Origin: Paulinella micropora
Taxonomy: Eukaryota > Cercozoa > Imbricatea > Euglyphida
DNA: 28,708 bases
Direction: 5' to 3'
NCBI GenBank assembly: GCA_009731375.1
Contig: BJOX01000291.1
Span: forward strand, 31,984-60,691
In this document: one piece after another, positions 1 through 10,448 of the stretch
Position numbering within the stretch: the first letter of the stretch is position 1
How the letters are laid out: every line of letters begins with the position of its first letter
The notes under the pieces: generated by a model
Database searches by the model: none
Seen by the model: the letters and a program-made list of their open reading frames with translations, nothing else
What the model was told of the DNA's origin: nothing
Position numbers and translations under genes: made by a program

Positions 1-1143
1 TCCTCCTGGCTTGGGGACGATTTTCGGTTTAGAGACAATTGGAGATGTAGATCTCTCAATAAAGTCCTCATTGAGCAACTTTCTCACGTTCTCCTCCGCT
101 ATCTTCGCCTCATGTATGCTCAAATTTGCCCTCCGCGGTGCCGGAGATGGCTCCGCACCCGGTATCTTGTAAATGACAGCAGTGAAGTCCTCCGACTTTA
201 CACCACCTGCCCGAGGAGGGTCGAAAATTTCTCTGTACGCCTCCATCTTAGCTTTGAGAAGCTCCTTCTCTCTCTCCGTACCCACTCCTTCTTCTAAAAT
301 TTTCCGCGCCGCCGCTTGGAAATCTTCCTCCGACATCTTCTTATGTTCTTTGAGGGGCGCTAAGTCCTCCTCCAAACTCAAATCTTCCTCGGACAAATCG
401 TCCAGTCCCGTCCGTTCATACGTGACTGTGTCCGGCTCATCATCATGACCGAGTCCGACAAGCATATCAATAAGGTTCGCGTATTGTATCGGAGCCTTAC
501 GGGTGTAGAAACCATCAAAGCATGTGAAAGCTTGAGGTATCAATTTCAACTTGTCCTGGGCTCTGAGCTTCCGCTTGTATGCACTGCTCTGCTCCCGAGA
601 CCCGAGTCGACAAGCCACCACTAACTGTTGCTTGCGAGAGGGAACCGGTATAGGATGATCAATAAGCCGGTCCCTTATCTCCTGTGCCCATATCGCCTTC
701 TCATTGTACGGCAGAATGACAGTATACGGCTTGTTACTCTCAAATAGAGTCCGTAGACACTTTTTCACTTCAGTTAATGAGCGCGGCCAGGTAGGCACAT
801 CGCCCCAAAAGTTCGTGATAAAAGTTTTAATGTCATCCTCTGGAGTATCGGGGATACGCCCCTTCCTCCTTGGCACAAACGCCTCTCTCTTTTCATCTGA
901 CATCTTTGCGTGGTAACAGTAGCCATTAGTAATATGGACATCTGCCCCACCACCTTCTGCGAATCTGGCCAACGACGGGCACTGTTTCGCAACACATATT
1001 ATCTCCTCATTACGCGCTACGATTAAGTCATCAATAGACTTTTTGTCCCATGAATCGTAACCAAAAACGCCTGCATCTCCGTCTCCCAATTGTCGGTCCA
1101 GGACAGTTCGTCCGGCACTGTGACATAGGGGTGTACATAGGCT
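1..1143 (-). pseudogene. pol: Pol fragment: start of Ty3/gypsy-type reverse transcriptase (runs off window)
   Basis: An open frame on the minus strand runs from about 1143 to the window edge without a stop. Its last about 80 residues match the start of a Ty3/gypsy reverse transcriptase: a 'REIFDPPRAGG' stretch, then 'IPGAEPSPAPRR', 'VRKLLNEDFIERSTSPIVS' and 'KPKIVPKPGG', corresponding to the family pattern around 'LL..gfI.pS.SP...v.V.K..G'. The catalytic YxDD region would lie beyond position 1 and is not visible. The preceding about 250 residues are an acidic linker that I do not recognise. The frame overlaps the protease frame between 1023 and 1143 and is offset by -1, so either a frameshift joins them or a base was lost. 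Ty3-type identity is well supported; activity cannot be judged. Confidence 0.8.
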
Positions 1144-2123
1144 TCAGTTGCCTCATGTACGAAGGCCAACCTTTTCCTCTCCGTTGCTAGACTCAGCTCA
1201 AAAGCCTCGTATGAGTCAGTAGCAGTCATCGGATTAATATCCTCCTTCTCTCCATTCTTCACTCCATAAATTACTCGCCGTGCGGCGCAATCGATCACTG
1301 CCCCCATCGTAGCCAATTGGTCATACGACAGCAGGATTGAACCGTGGTAATCGGGGACAACATAGAGGTCCGCACGATATACTCGACCGGATTTCAATTT
1401 GAAAATTAATGTGACGATGCCCGTAATTTCCGTACGGCTGCCTACCCCTTTTAGGGTCCCCTTTGTTTTTCTAATGTTTTTGTCCACCCATGTCCGGTGA
1501 CTATTCAAAAACTTCTGGCCGACAATATTAATATTCGCCATCGTATCATTACAAACTTTTAATGTGGTTTGTAAAGTTTCACAAAAGAGGTCAGTGTAGC
1601 ATAGCGCGTCCGGTCTATGTATACTAGCCGCTAGCACATGAATTTTTTGTTCTAGGGTTTTGAGTCTAAGCTCAAGTTCCTTGTCCTCCTTCCGTTCTTC
1701 CCTCTTTTCCTCCAACTTAACTTTTTGAGTCTCCGGGGCTTCCGGTATCTCAAGTGTCCGCTTGACAGAGTCCGGTACACGAGATTTACACTTGTCTACC
1801 GTAGAGACGGTTGCGTCCTTTGGCGGGGGAACGGTCCGCTGCTTCTTCGTAGGCGGAGACCTAGCCTTCAGTTGCGGCTTCCTCTCCTACATCGCCTTCT
1901 TCGCCTTCCTATTCGCATCATTTATCATATTAGCTCTCGAAGGATGAACTAGCAAATGCTTACCTTGAGGCTTGTGAGGCTGTGTGCCTTCAACTTCACG
2001 TCTAGGAGGAACGGAACCGTTCGTATCCTGTTCAGCAACAGTAGGCATAACTGTGACTGTCGGATTAAAAAGAACAGTTTTTATCTCCTTCTTTCTCTTC
2101 TCCTCCTCCCTCTTTTCCTCCCG
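1023..2123 (-). pseudogene. pol: Retroelement aspartic protease (retropepsin-like), active site DTM
   Basis: This frame continues the end of Gag after an in-frame TGA (2126-2124) and carries one more in-frame TAG (1889-1887). A charged, lysine/glutamate-rich linker precedes a retropepsin-like domain. Visible signatures are 'NDTMANINIVGQKFL' (Asp codon at 1547-1545), 'LKGVGSRTEITGIVTL', and the C-terminal flap-side motif 'SILLSYDQLATMGAVID', equivalent to the family 'iLLGyDwL...gavID'. The catalytic motif reads DTM where the family has DTG or DSG, so the aspartate is kept but the glycine is lost. This may mean a dead enzyme or a divergent subgroup. The product would process Gag-Pol. The frame closes at 1023, overlapping the RT frame. 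Confidence 0.65.
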
Positions 2124-4626
2124 TCATTCTAGGACTTCAACACGCTCACCTGAGCCAGTGTCTTCGTCTTGACGTCCCCCCTCCGCAGCGGTATAAGCTT
2201 GCTGGGGGTAGTTGGAGCTGGAACTGGAGCTATAATTCCAGTATCCGTGTCCTCTGGGAGGGCGCGCTGGGGTCCGGCCTCCCCTTCCCCGATAGCCCCG
2301 ACCTCTTGGTGCCCATCCTCTTGGTGTCCCTCGGGACCCTCGTGACGCTCCTCTCGTCTCTCCTCCTCTAGTCGGCGCCGCTTGTCGGCCCGCTGCTTCT
2401 TTCTCCTCCTTTCTCTTCATCTTCTCAAGGAAGGAAATGATGGCCTCCCGGAACTCTCCGTCCGCGACCATTTTTGCATTCCACCTCCTCTCCACCAACT
2501 CCTTCTTGTAAATCTGTATAAGGCCTGCTCCTTTTTTGAGCCTTTGAGTTCTCTCAGGAAGATATTTCGCATCCTGTCATCGTCAGAGTCATGACTGTGT
2601 GGACAGGTGCCTACTCCATGCTTCGCCTCATTCTTACACGCCATATATGAAAAATAGCGGTAGCACGGCGTCGGCTCGTCTCTCCCCCTCCTTTGACCCG
2701 CCGACCGAGTTGTATGTGCTGCTTGAGCACCTCCAACCCCTTGTGTCGCGGCACTGGAGAATGACTCGGTGGCAGTGTCCAAGTCGGAACACGCTTCGAG
2801 CACCTCCCTATACACTCGGCTGAACAGCCGCTACGGCCCTCTCGTATATATCGTTTCTAAAAAATCCGCCGTCTTCACCGCCGCGAAGGTCGGACAGGAC
2901 TGTATGATCCTTGCGAGTTTGCTCGGGTGTCGTGCACACAAAGCACTCAGGAAATACAAAATGATAGACTTCCGGCTATAAAAGAGCCCGTACTTGGCGC
3001 TGACCTCAGTGAGGATCGCTGCCAACCTCGCGCTAATGCCCAGCCCTTCGTTCACCTCTTGAAAAATCTCAAACCCAATCAAAGTACCAGTACACAGATG
3101 CTGATACCCATGAGTTTTAAAGTATTGCAAGAGGACGGCAACTGGCACCGTGCACTGCAGGTCTGAGGCTGCTCTCCTAGCCGACACCTCTACCGCTCGC
3201 AACGCCTTGTATTCCACAACATCAAATCCTTGTGTGAGGATTGATGGGTCCAACAAGGTGGACAACGCCTCATACTCCTGTGTTTCGTCCGTTGGATGCT
3301 GCTTCATACAAGCATCAATTCTTCGGAGCTTGTCTCGAAGGTTCGCATCCGTGTCCTTCTGACTCGCTGTCTCTGCGAACAGCGTCAGAGCAGTGGCATC
3401 GGACTTGGTATATTTTTGGAAGGCGTTAATGATAGCCTGTCTGTCCTTCTTGTCATTATTGTTGACAATGACAGTGGTAGGCGCTGAGCTAGTCGTAGGG
3501 GCAGGAGGGGCTGTATGGGCTGACGGGACGTACCCAGGGGGAGACATAAAAGGCCCAGAGGAAGGTGCCTTGTCTCGTAGCCGTCGCCTTAGCCAATGCA
3601 ATCTTTGCCTCCAACTCCTTCTTTTCTTTCTCCTCTGCTCTTTCCCTGATATGCAGGTCTTGAGCATGATGAAAAAAAGACATGAGCTCGGCAGCCTTCC
3701 GAAGGAACAGAGCCTTCTCCGCCAACTCCTTCTCTCCCGCTTTATTGGTGAGGGCGGGTGCGGCCGTTCCCTCCAAGATCGTATGATCCTTGGTGAAAGC
3801 CCACCTCTTCCATGCGTCGTCCTTCTGCAAGGCCGCATGCAACTTCTTAATCTTCGTCACCCCTCCAGCTTCGCCTTCTATTTCTTTCAGGGCCGGGTGA
3901 AGGTCCCTGCCATAAATCGGGGTTTGTTGGAGTTTATTCAAGTCCACCAACTTGATCTCCATAAGTCTCAGGGGTATATCCATGACATTAATCTGTCCTC
4001 GGACGTTCCTGGACTTAAACTCCCCTTCCCCTCTTTTGATTGATTCGATATCCTGACCAGGATCGAGCAACCTAGCCAGTGCTCTTGAATCCCATGGCAG
4101 GACAGTCTTGTTAGACTGGTACTCATAGAGTGTAGCACACTCGAACACTTTCCATGTGAGATCGAGAAGTTCCAGTAAAGACATATTGTCCCCAAATGAG
4201 ACATGTTGCACCTGTAACTGTGCACTGTCGTCTCTGAGGAATTTTGCAAGAGACAGGGCTTGTTTTGGGAGGGGGTAACAGATATCCTCCTTTCTCAAGG
4301 GATCTCCCCATCGTATTTCTGGGGGGAATGAATAGCCATTTATAGGCCTCATCCTTCCCTATTTTATCCTCAAACTCCTTCTCACTTGGATTGCCATATT
4401 CGGCCACAAACCTCGCTTCCTCCTCGCTCCTCTCCTTCTCGACTTCCGACTCTCCCATCCGCCCAGGGGCGAGCAGTCGGTTCTCTGATCCTCCTGTTTC
4501 ATAGGAAGGCACTGCCAGATCTTCCCCGTCCCCAAGAGGGCCAACGTTATCCTCCTGGTCTATTGGGGTTCTCTCATTCTCTCCTCCTTCTTCATTCCAA
4601 TATGCTTCTTCAGACCTAGAAGACAT
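2124..4626 (-). pseudogene. gag: Broken Gag-like gene with CCCH zinc finger
   Basis: ATG at 4626 starts an acidic N-terminus ('MSSRSEEAYWNEEGG'). The reading moves through three frames: a +1 step at a C6 run near 4321, another +1 step near 3550-3600, and a -1 step near 2531-2537. An in-frame TAG lies at 2833-2831. The middle is helical and rich in Lys/Glu, then Pro/Thr/Ala-rich ('SAHTAPPAPTTSSAPTT'), then a helical capsid-like section with no motif I can assign firmly. Near 2690-2600 sits 'PCYRYFSYMACKNEAKHGVG' followed by 'TCPHSH', a C-x8-C-x10-C-x3-H zinc finger in place of the usual CCHC knuckle. The end is an RGG-type basic tail ('RGSRGTPRGWAPRGRGYRG') fitting RNA binding. It lies directly upstream of the protease and RT, which is why Gag is inferred. 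Confidence 0.65.
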
Positions 4627-5460
4627 GGTCTCTGAAGGAATACAAAGGAGATAGATCTGTTTCTACTCCGTAATTACTCTGTTCGTCTCTGAGGAACGAA
4701 TAGAGAGGAAAGATGAAAAGACAGTGTAGAGAGAGAGAGTCTCACCTCTATGTCTTATGTGTTTTTGTTTGTGAGAAAGAAGTAGTCTATACGACTTTCT
4801 CTGAAAACTTGATCTCCTTCTCCACTCCTCTTTTCTTTTTCTCTTTTTGTTGTTGTATCTGTTATGAGGTACGAGGACCTACGTACAGATAATGTCAAAG
4901 AGGCTCGAGAAGCACTCCTTGAGAAGTCGACCTGTCGTCTGACACTTGTTCAGACCTATTGTCGAAAAACAGTCAGAGATTTGCAAAAATACTCTGATGT
5001 ATGTGTTTTGAGAGGCAACTAAGTGCACAGACTTGAAAGGAGGAGTACTACGCTCGTGTCCTTCAAGTTTGTTTGTAACTGTGAGTGTTTGTTTGTACGT
5101 CTGTTGACCTACTCTGTCTCTGTCTCAAGAGAGAACACAAGAACAGCTATGAGGTCTGGTGTCTGGCCTCCTTATGAGGACACAGATACAGGCTGTGTAG
5201 AGGGTACTGAGACACCTACTCACAAACGCCTAGACGTCTGGTTTTGCAAAAGGAGCTGTGTGGGGATGTGCTGGAGTATTTGTTTTTTGGAACACCTACT
5301 CAGAAGAGATAGGTCTGTCCAATTTTTCTTTCTGCTGTTCCAAAAACAAGCCAGAAAAGAAATCAGCCTTGTGCTGGTGACTCCAATGTTACAATCCCTG
5401 AAGATAGCTCGATAAAAAGTCGGTAATACAACCAGACACAAATCCCCCAAAGGAGAATGA
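4627..5460 (-). other. Leader/possible LTR region upstream of Gag
   Basis: This non-coding stretch lies upstream of the Gag start in the transcription direction. It contains a phrase reading GAGTAGGT on the minus strand three times (near 5106, 5215 and 5294). An LTR and primer-binding site would be expected here, but the matching downstream LTR is outside the window, so no LTR boundary can be shown. A 130-codon plus-strand open frame across it has no recognisable content. Confidence 0.35.
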
Positions 5461-6137
5461 TGTCTCGTTATATTAGCTCAGTGAAGCCGAAAAAGAAAGC
5501 GGCCACAGACCACGGTTAAAATGGCATTAGGTCAAATCCGGCCAAACGATATTGAAATACTGGGAAAAAAACTAGGTGCACCTGACACCCGAAAAACTGT
5601 ACTTTTTACCGGCTATCCGGGGGGGTGATGCCTACAGTACAACCTAAAGATAACGAGTGTTACGTGATATTTTTGCGCGGGAGAGAGATCAGTTGCGTTA
5701 CGTTGGTGTGCAGAAACGTAGAGAAATGAATTTTGATGCATTCTGAGGTTTATTTTATCGTTTTACACCGCATCATATGTGTCTTTGCGTTCGTTGGGTT
5801 GCTTTGATTTGGTGTGGAAAATGGAAGAACGAGGTTGTACGAAGTGGAGAGAAGAAAGTTTGACGCTGCCTGTCATTTACTGCACTCCTTTTTGCCGGGT
5901 TTACTTTGTGAGGCTGCTAATTTTATTGCCAGGCAAATCAATCTATATCTAGTATATCTGTATATCACCTTGATCCTCACGCACATATAGATTCTGTTCT
6001 TCAGGAGCAACTGCTTGACACTTCGTTGGTGAGTGGAAAAACTCTTGCACTGCTTCAACTTTGTGTTCAAGTTGGAAGTGACACTTCTCTTCTAACCTCA
6101 CAAGACGTCAAGAACGCTATTGAAACTTTGTCATATA
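5461..6137. other. Intergenic, nothing recognised
   Basis: Mixed AT-rich sequence without a convincing gene, RNA or repeat. It holds a short G-run (near 5620) and several short open frames with no recognisable protein features. Confidence 0.4.
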
Positions 6138-6411
6138 TTGCTGTTGACATTCAAGATAACAACAAAAATTAGTTTTTCATTTTTGTGTCAGATTTTCATT
6201 TTTGTGACAGTTTTTCATTTTTGTGACAAAAATTCAAATTTTCAAATTTAACGGTAACATTTCGCGAAAATTTACGATATTTTGCGGACGAATATAGCCG
6301 TTAATTTGAAAAATTCAAATTTTCACCCAAAATCAAAATTCCAACCAAAACTGAAATTCCAACCAAAACAGAAAAATCAATTTTTTTTGTTGTCTTGAAT
6401 GTCAACAGCAA
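6138..6411. mobile_element. MITE-like element with long terminal inverted repeats
   Basis: The left end TTGCTGTTGACATTCAAGA (6138) is repeated in inverse at the right end (finishing at 6411). Alignment of the two ends continues to about 41 bases with about 37 identical. Both sides are flanked by TA (6136-6137 and 6412-6413), as expected for a TA target duplication of Tc1/mariner- or PIF-type transposition. The inside has no coding sequence. It contains three tandem copies of a 'TTTTTCATTTTTGTG'-type unit (6171-6228), a second inner inverted pair around CCGTTAATTTGAA, and a twice-repeated AATTCCAACCAAAAC. The whole element could fold back on itself. No transposase is present, so it would be non-autonomous. 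Confidence 0.75.
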
Positions 6412-6725
6412 TAGTTTGCTGACCAGGACTCCACGAATTATAAGTCACGATTCTATTATTGAAAGTTGCACTTGGTTGTGGGAAAAGTAATATTTACTAC
6501 CAGGCTCGGAAATGAACAAAGTCAACTTACATTTAAATTTTTTTATTACTGCATCACTTATTCGTCGAGATTCAAATATGATAAATCCTGGACATGACTT
6601 TAAACTGCATCCGGTCTTAAAAATAGTATCAAACTATTATAACTTTACATTCATTTTGTATTGATATTATTCTATCTGCCTCTCGAATTAATAATTTTAA
6701 TAAAGTTCTTTCTCATACTTCGAAA
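6412..6725. other. AT-rich intergenic, nothing recognised
   Basis: AT-rich spacer between the MITE-like element and the simple-repeat block. I see no gene or structured repeat. Confidence 0.4.
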
Positions 6726-6810
6726 AATTAAAAAAGGAATATTCGCCTTTCAAAATATTAAATCTGTCATGGCTTGGCATCAGAAACTAGGAATAATTTC
6801 ATATCTTTCT
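6726..6810. repeat. 85-bp direct repeat, copy 1 (leads TTC block 1)
   Basis: A unique-sequence segment containing ATTCGCCTTTCAAAA and GGCTTGGCATCAGAAACTAG ends in TTTCATATCTTTC directly before the TTC array. A closely similar copy lies at 8488-8572 in the same orientation and also runs straight into a TTC array. Confidence 0.85.
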
Positions 6811-7206
6811 TCTTCTTCTTCTTCTTCTTCTTCTTCTTCTTCTTCTTCTTCTTCTTCTTCTTCTTCTTCTTCTTCTTCTTCTTCTTCTTCTTCTTCTTCT
6901 TCTTCTTCTTCTTCTTCTTCTTCTTCTTCTCTTCTTCTTATTCTTGCTTCTTCTTGCTTCTAAGAATCTTCTTTCTTCTTTCCTTCTTCTTTCCTTCTTC
7001 TTTCCTTCTTCTTTCCTTCTTCTTTCCTTCTTCTTTCCTTCTTCTTTCCCTTTTCTTTCTTTCTTCTTTCTTTCTTCTTTCCTTCGATTCTTTTTCTTCT
7101 TCCTTCTTCTTTCCTTCGATTCTTTTTCTTCTTCCTTCTTCTTCCTTTTTTCTTCCTTCATCTTTCTTCTTCTTACTTCTTCCTTATTCTTCCTTCTTCT
7201 TCTTCT

Positions 7207-7263
<57 letters not shown>

Positions 7264-7789
7264 TTCTTCTTCTTCTTCTTCTTCTTCTTCTTCTTCTTCT
7301 TCTTCTTCTTCTTCTTCTTCTTCTTCTTCTTCTTCTTTCCTTCCTTCTTTCCTCCTCCTCCTCCTCCTCCTCCTCCTTCTTCTTCTTCTTCTCTTCCTCC
7401 TCCTCCTTCTTCTTCTTCTTCTTCTTCTTCTTCTTCTTCTTCTTCTTCTTCTTCTTCTTCTTCTTCTTCTTCTTCTTCTTCCTTCTTCTTCTTCCTTCTT
7501 CTTCTTCTTCTTCTTCTTTTTTCTTTCTTTTGCCTTCTTTGCTTTCTTTCTTCTTTTTCTTTCTTCCTTTCTTTCTTCTTTTCTTTTTTTTTCTTCTTCT
7601 TAACTTCTTTCTTCTTTCTTCTTTTTTCTTCTTCTTCTTCTTCCTCCTCCTCCTCCTCCTCCTCCTCCTCATCATCATCATCATCCTTCTTCTTCTTCTT
7701 CTTCTTCTTCTTCTTCTTCTTCTTCTTCTTCTTCTTCTTCTTCTTCTTCTTCTTCTTCTTCTTCTCTTCTTCTTCTTCTTCTTCTTCTT

Positions 7790-7826
<37 letters not shown>

Positions 7827-7838
7827 CACTTCTTCTTC

Positions 7839-7870
<32 letters not shown>

Positions 7871-8487
7871 CTTCTTCTTCTTCTTCTTCTTCTTTTTCTT
7901 CTTTTTCTTCTTTTTCTTCTTTTTCTTCTTTTTCTTCTTTTTCTTCTTCTTCTTCTTCTTCTTCTTCTTCTTCTTTCTTCTTTCCTTCTTTTCTTTCTTT
8001 CATTCTTTTCTTTCTTTCTTTTCTTTCTTTCTTTTCTTTCTTTCTTTTCTTTCTTTCTTTTCTTTTTTTCTTTTCTTTCTTTCTTTTCTTTCTTTCTTTT
8101 CTTTCTTTCTTTTCTTTCTTTTCTTTCTTTCTTTTCTTTCTTTCTTTTCTTTCTTTCTTTTCTTTCTTTCTTTCTTTCTTTTCTTTCTTTCTTTTCTTTC
8201 TTTCTTTTCTTTCTTTCTTTCTTTTCTTTCTTTCTGTTCTTTCTTTTCTTTCTTTCTGTTCTTTCTTTTCTTTCTTTTCTTTCTTTCTTTTCTTTCTTTC
8301 TTTCTTTTTTTCTTTCTTTCTTTTCTTTTTTTCTTTTCTTTTTTATTTTCTTTCTTTCTCTTCTTTCTTTTTTTCTTTTTTTCTTTTCTTTCTTCTTTCT
8401 TCTTTCTGCCTTTCTTTCTTTTTCTTTCCTTCTTCTCTAAAGCTTTCTTTCTTTCTTCTTAAGCTTTCTTTCTTTCCTTCCATCAAT
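6811..8487. repeat. Polypyrimidine simple-repeat block 1 (TTC, TTTC, TCC, CTA)
   Basis: About 1.7 kb of almost pure pyrimidine on the plus strand: long TTC runs, TCC runs, TTTC runs (7210-7260), a short CTA run (7791-7826), then TTTCTTTCTTTTC-type sequence to about 8400. Open frames across it encode only poly-Phe, poly-Ser, poly-Leu or poly-Glu/Lys and are not genes. The near-perfect purine/pyrimidine asymmetry could form triplex DNA. Confidence 0.9.
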
Positions 8488-8572
8488 AATTAAAAAAAAT
8501 TAATATTCGCCTTTCAAAAGATTAATCTGTTCTGGCTTGGCATCAGAAACTAGAAATAATTTCATATCTTTC
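8488..8572. repeat. 85-bp direct repeat, copy 2 (leads TTC block 2)
   Basis: Second copy of the 6726-6810 segment, with a few substitutions and small gaps. It shares GGCTTGGCATCAGAAACTAG and the junction TTTCATATCTTTC into the repeat. Confidence 0.85.
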
Positions 8573-9429
8573 TTCTTCTTCTTCTTCTTCTTCTTCTTTT
8601 TCTTCTTCTTCTCCTCCTCTTCCTTCTTCTTCTTCTTCTTCTCCTCCTCTTCCTTCTTCTTCTTCTTCTCTTCTTCTTCTTCTTCTTCTTTTTTCCTTTC
8701 TTTCTTTCTTTCTTTTCTTTCTTTCTTTCTTTTCTTTCTTTATTCCCTTCTTTCTTTCCTTCCTTCCTTCCTTCCTTCCTTCTTCTTCTTCTGCTTCATT
8801 ATCATCATCATGATCTTTTTCTTCTTCTTCTTCTTCTTCTTCTTCTTCTTCTTCTTCTTCTTCTTCTTCTTCTTCTTCTTCTTCTTCTTCTTCTTGCTTC
8901 TTCTTTCCTTCTTCTTTCCTTCTTCTTTCTTTCTTCTTTCTTTCTTCTTTCCTTCTTCTTTCTTTTCTTTTTCTTCTTCTTCCCCTTTTTCTTCCTTCAT
9001 CTTTCTTCTTCTTACTTCTTCTTCTTTCTTCTTTCTTCTTCTTTCTTTTCTTCTTTCTTCTTCTTTCTTTTCCTTCTTCTTTTTCTTCTTCTTCTTCTTC
9101 TCCTCCTCCTCCTCCTCTCCCTCCTTCTCCTTCTCATTCTTCTTCTTCTTCTTCTTCTTCTTCTTCTTCTTCTTCTTCTTCTTCTTCTTCTTCTTCTTCT
9201 TCTTCCTCCTCCTCCTCCTCCTCCTACTTTTTCTTCTTCCTTCCTCCTCTTCCTCCTCCTCCTCCTCCTTCTTCTTCTTCTTAAGCTTCTTCCTCCTTCC
9301 TCTTCCTTCTTCCTTCTTCTTCTTCTTCTTCTTCTTCTTCTTCTTCTTCTTCTTCTTCTTCTTCTTCTTCTTCTTCTTCTTCTTCTTCTTCTTCTTCTTC
9401 TTCTTCTTCTTCTTCTTCTTCTTCTTCTT

Positions 9430-9504
<75 letters not shown>

Positions 9505-9509
9505 ACTAC

Positions 9510-9541
<32 letters not shown>

Positions 9542-9990
9542 CTTCTTCTTCTTCTTCTTCTTCTTCTTCTTCTTCTTCTTCTTCTTCTTCTTCTTCTTCT
9601 TCTTCTTCTTCTTTCTTTCTTCCTTCTTCCTTTCTTTCTCTTTCTTTCTTTCTTTTTCTTTCTTTCTTTTCTTTCTTTCTTCAAATTTCTTTCTTTCTTT
9701 TCTTTCTTTCTTTTCCTTTTCTTTCTTTTCTTTCTTTCTTTTCTTTCTTTCTTTTCTTTCTTTCTTTTCTTCCCTTCTTTTCTTTCTTCTTTCTCCTTTC
9801 TGTCTTTTTTCTTTTTTCTTTTCTTCTCCTCTTAAGCTTTCTTTCTGTTCTTCTTTCTTTTTTTTTTCTTCCTTCTTTCTTCTTTTTTTCCTTCTGCTGA
9901 GTCCTCTTTCTTCAATTTTAAGAAAAGGACGAAAGAAAGAAAGGAGAAGGAAAGAAACAAGCAAACAAAGAAAGAAAGAAACAAGCAAAC
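8573..9990. repeat. Polypyrimidine simple-repeat block 2
   Basis: The sub-blocks follow the same order as block 1: TTC array, 'CTTCCTTCATCTTTCTTCTT' (near 8990, also near 7150), TCC runs, long TTC array, a longer CTA array (9431-9512), TTC, then TTTC-type sequence and a 'CTTAAGCTTTCTTTCT' landmark (near 9832, also near 8459). The end changes strand bias: a hairpin (GTCCTCTTTCTT...AAGAAAAGGAC, 9900-9930) leads into GAAAG-rich sequence with the phrase GAAAGAAACAAGCAAACA twice. No gene. Confidence 0.9.
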
Positions 9991-10195
9991 ACTACCATAG
10001 GTACCACTATAGGAAACTTATCTTTTTATATAAAATAAGCCTATTTTTATATAAATTATTCTTACTATCAATTTCAATAAAAATATACATAATTTTATCC
10101 GAATTCAATATAACAACCATTAAGCAATAAATAGTCTATATTTGAATTTCTCTCAAACTCTAAAAAAGATAACTTATCTATCTTTTGCCAAGTAA
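9991..10195. other. AT-rich left flank of the viral block
   Basis: AT-rich sequence between the simple repeat and the first viral gene. The ExoX-C-like frame continues upstream of its TAA (10193-10195) for a few codons and then has no support, so the 5' part of that gene appears lost here. Confidence 0.4.
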
Positions 10196-10411
10196 ATACT
10201 AAGAGACATTAAAACCCGTTTCTTAGTTTTTCTTGGTGAAAAAAGTAGAGAAGGAAAGCCAACCAATGTTTTTCCGTTTGGTAAGTATCGCGGGAAGAAG
10301 GTTTCAGATATTGCTACCATTGACAAACCATATCTTGACTGGGTTATGATACAGCCGTGGTTTGATAAATTTACAGACATTAAAAGTGAAGTAAAAGAAT
10401 ATTTACAATAA
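10196..10411 (+). pseudogene. ExoX C-terminal-like (DUF3820-type) domain fragment
   Basis: The frame ending at TAA 10409-10411 contains 'FPFGKYRGKKVSDIAT' followed by 'KPYLDWVMIQPWF'. This is the short fold found at the C-terminus of exodeoxyribonuclease X-like proteins and in stand-alone DUF3820 proteins ('fGKyrGk.l.di...YL.W......'). No ATG is available downstream of the in-frame TAA at 10193-10195, so this is a 5'-truncated remnant. Small proteins with this domain are common in viruses and phages; the role is not established. It is on the plus strand, opposite to the virion genes, and just before another plus-strand gene, so the two may form a separate transcription unit. Confidence 0.6.
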
Positions 10412-10448
10412 AATTATTTTTCTAAAAGATTTTTTAAAATCTTTGTAT

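Noticed and set aside
3393-4043. 216-codon plus-strand open frame
   Set aside because: Shadow of the Gag-like gene on the other strand.
5023-5415. 130-codon plus-strand open frame
   Set aside because: It lies antisense to the retroelement leader and shows no domain, signal or composition that supports a gene.
6774-9835. Very long open frames (up to 562 codons) in the TTC/TTTC blocks
   Set aside because: They encode only homopolymeric Phe, Leu, Ser, Lys, Glu or Arg runs on every frame and strand, as expected from the repeats.
6811-9900. CRISPR-like array
   Set aside because: Repeats are simple trinucleotide and tetranucleotide runs without spacers.
10174-10380. 68-codon minus-strand open frame
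   Set aside because: Shadow of the ExoX-C-like frame, which carries the recognisable motif on the plus strand.
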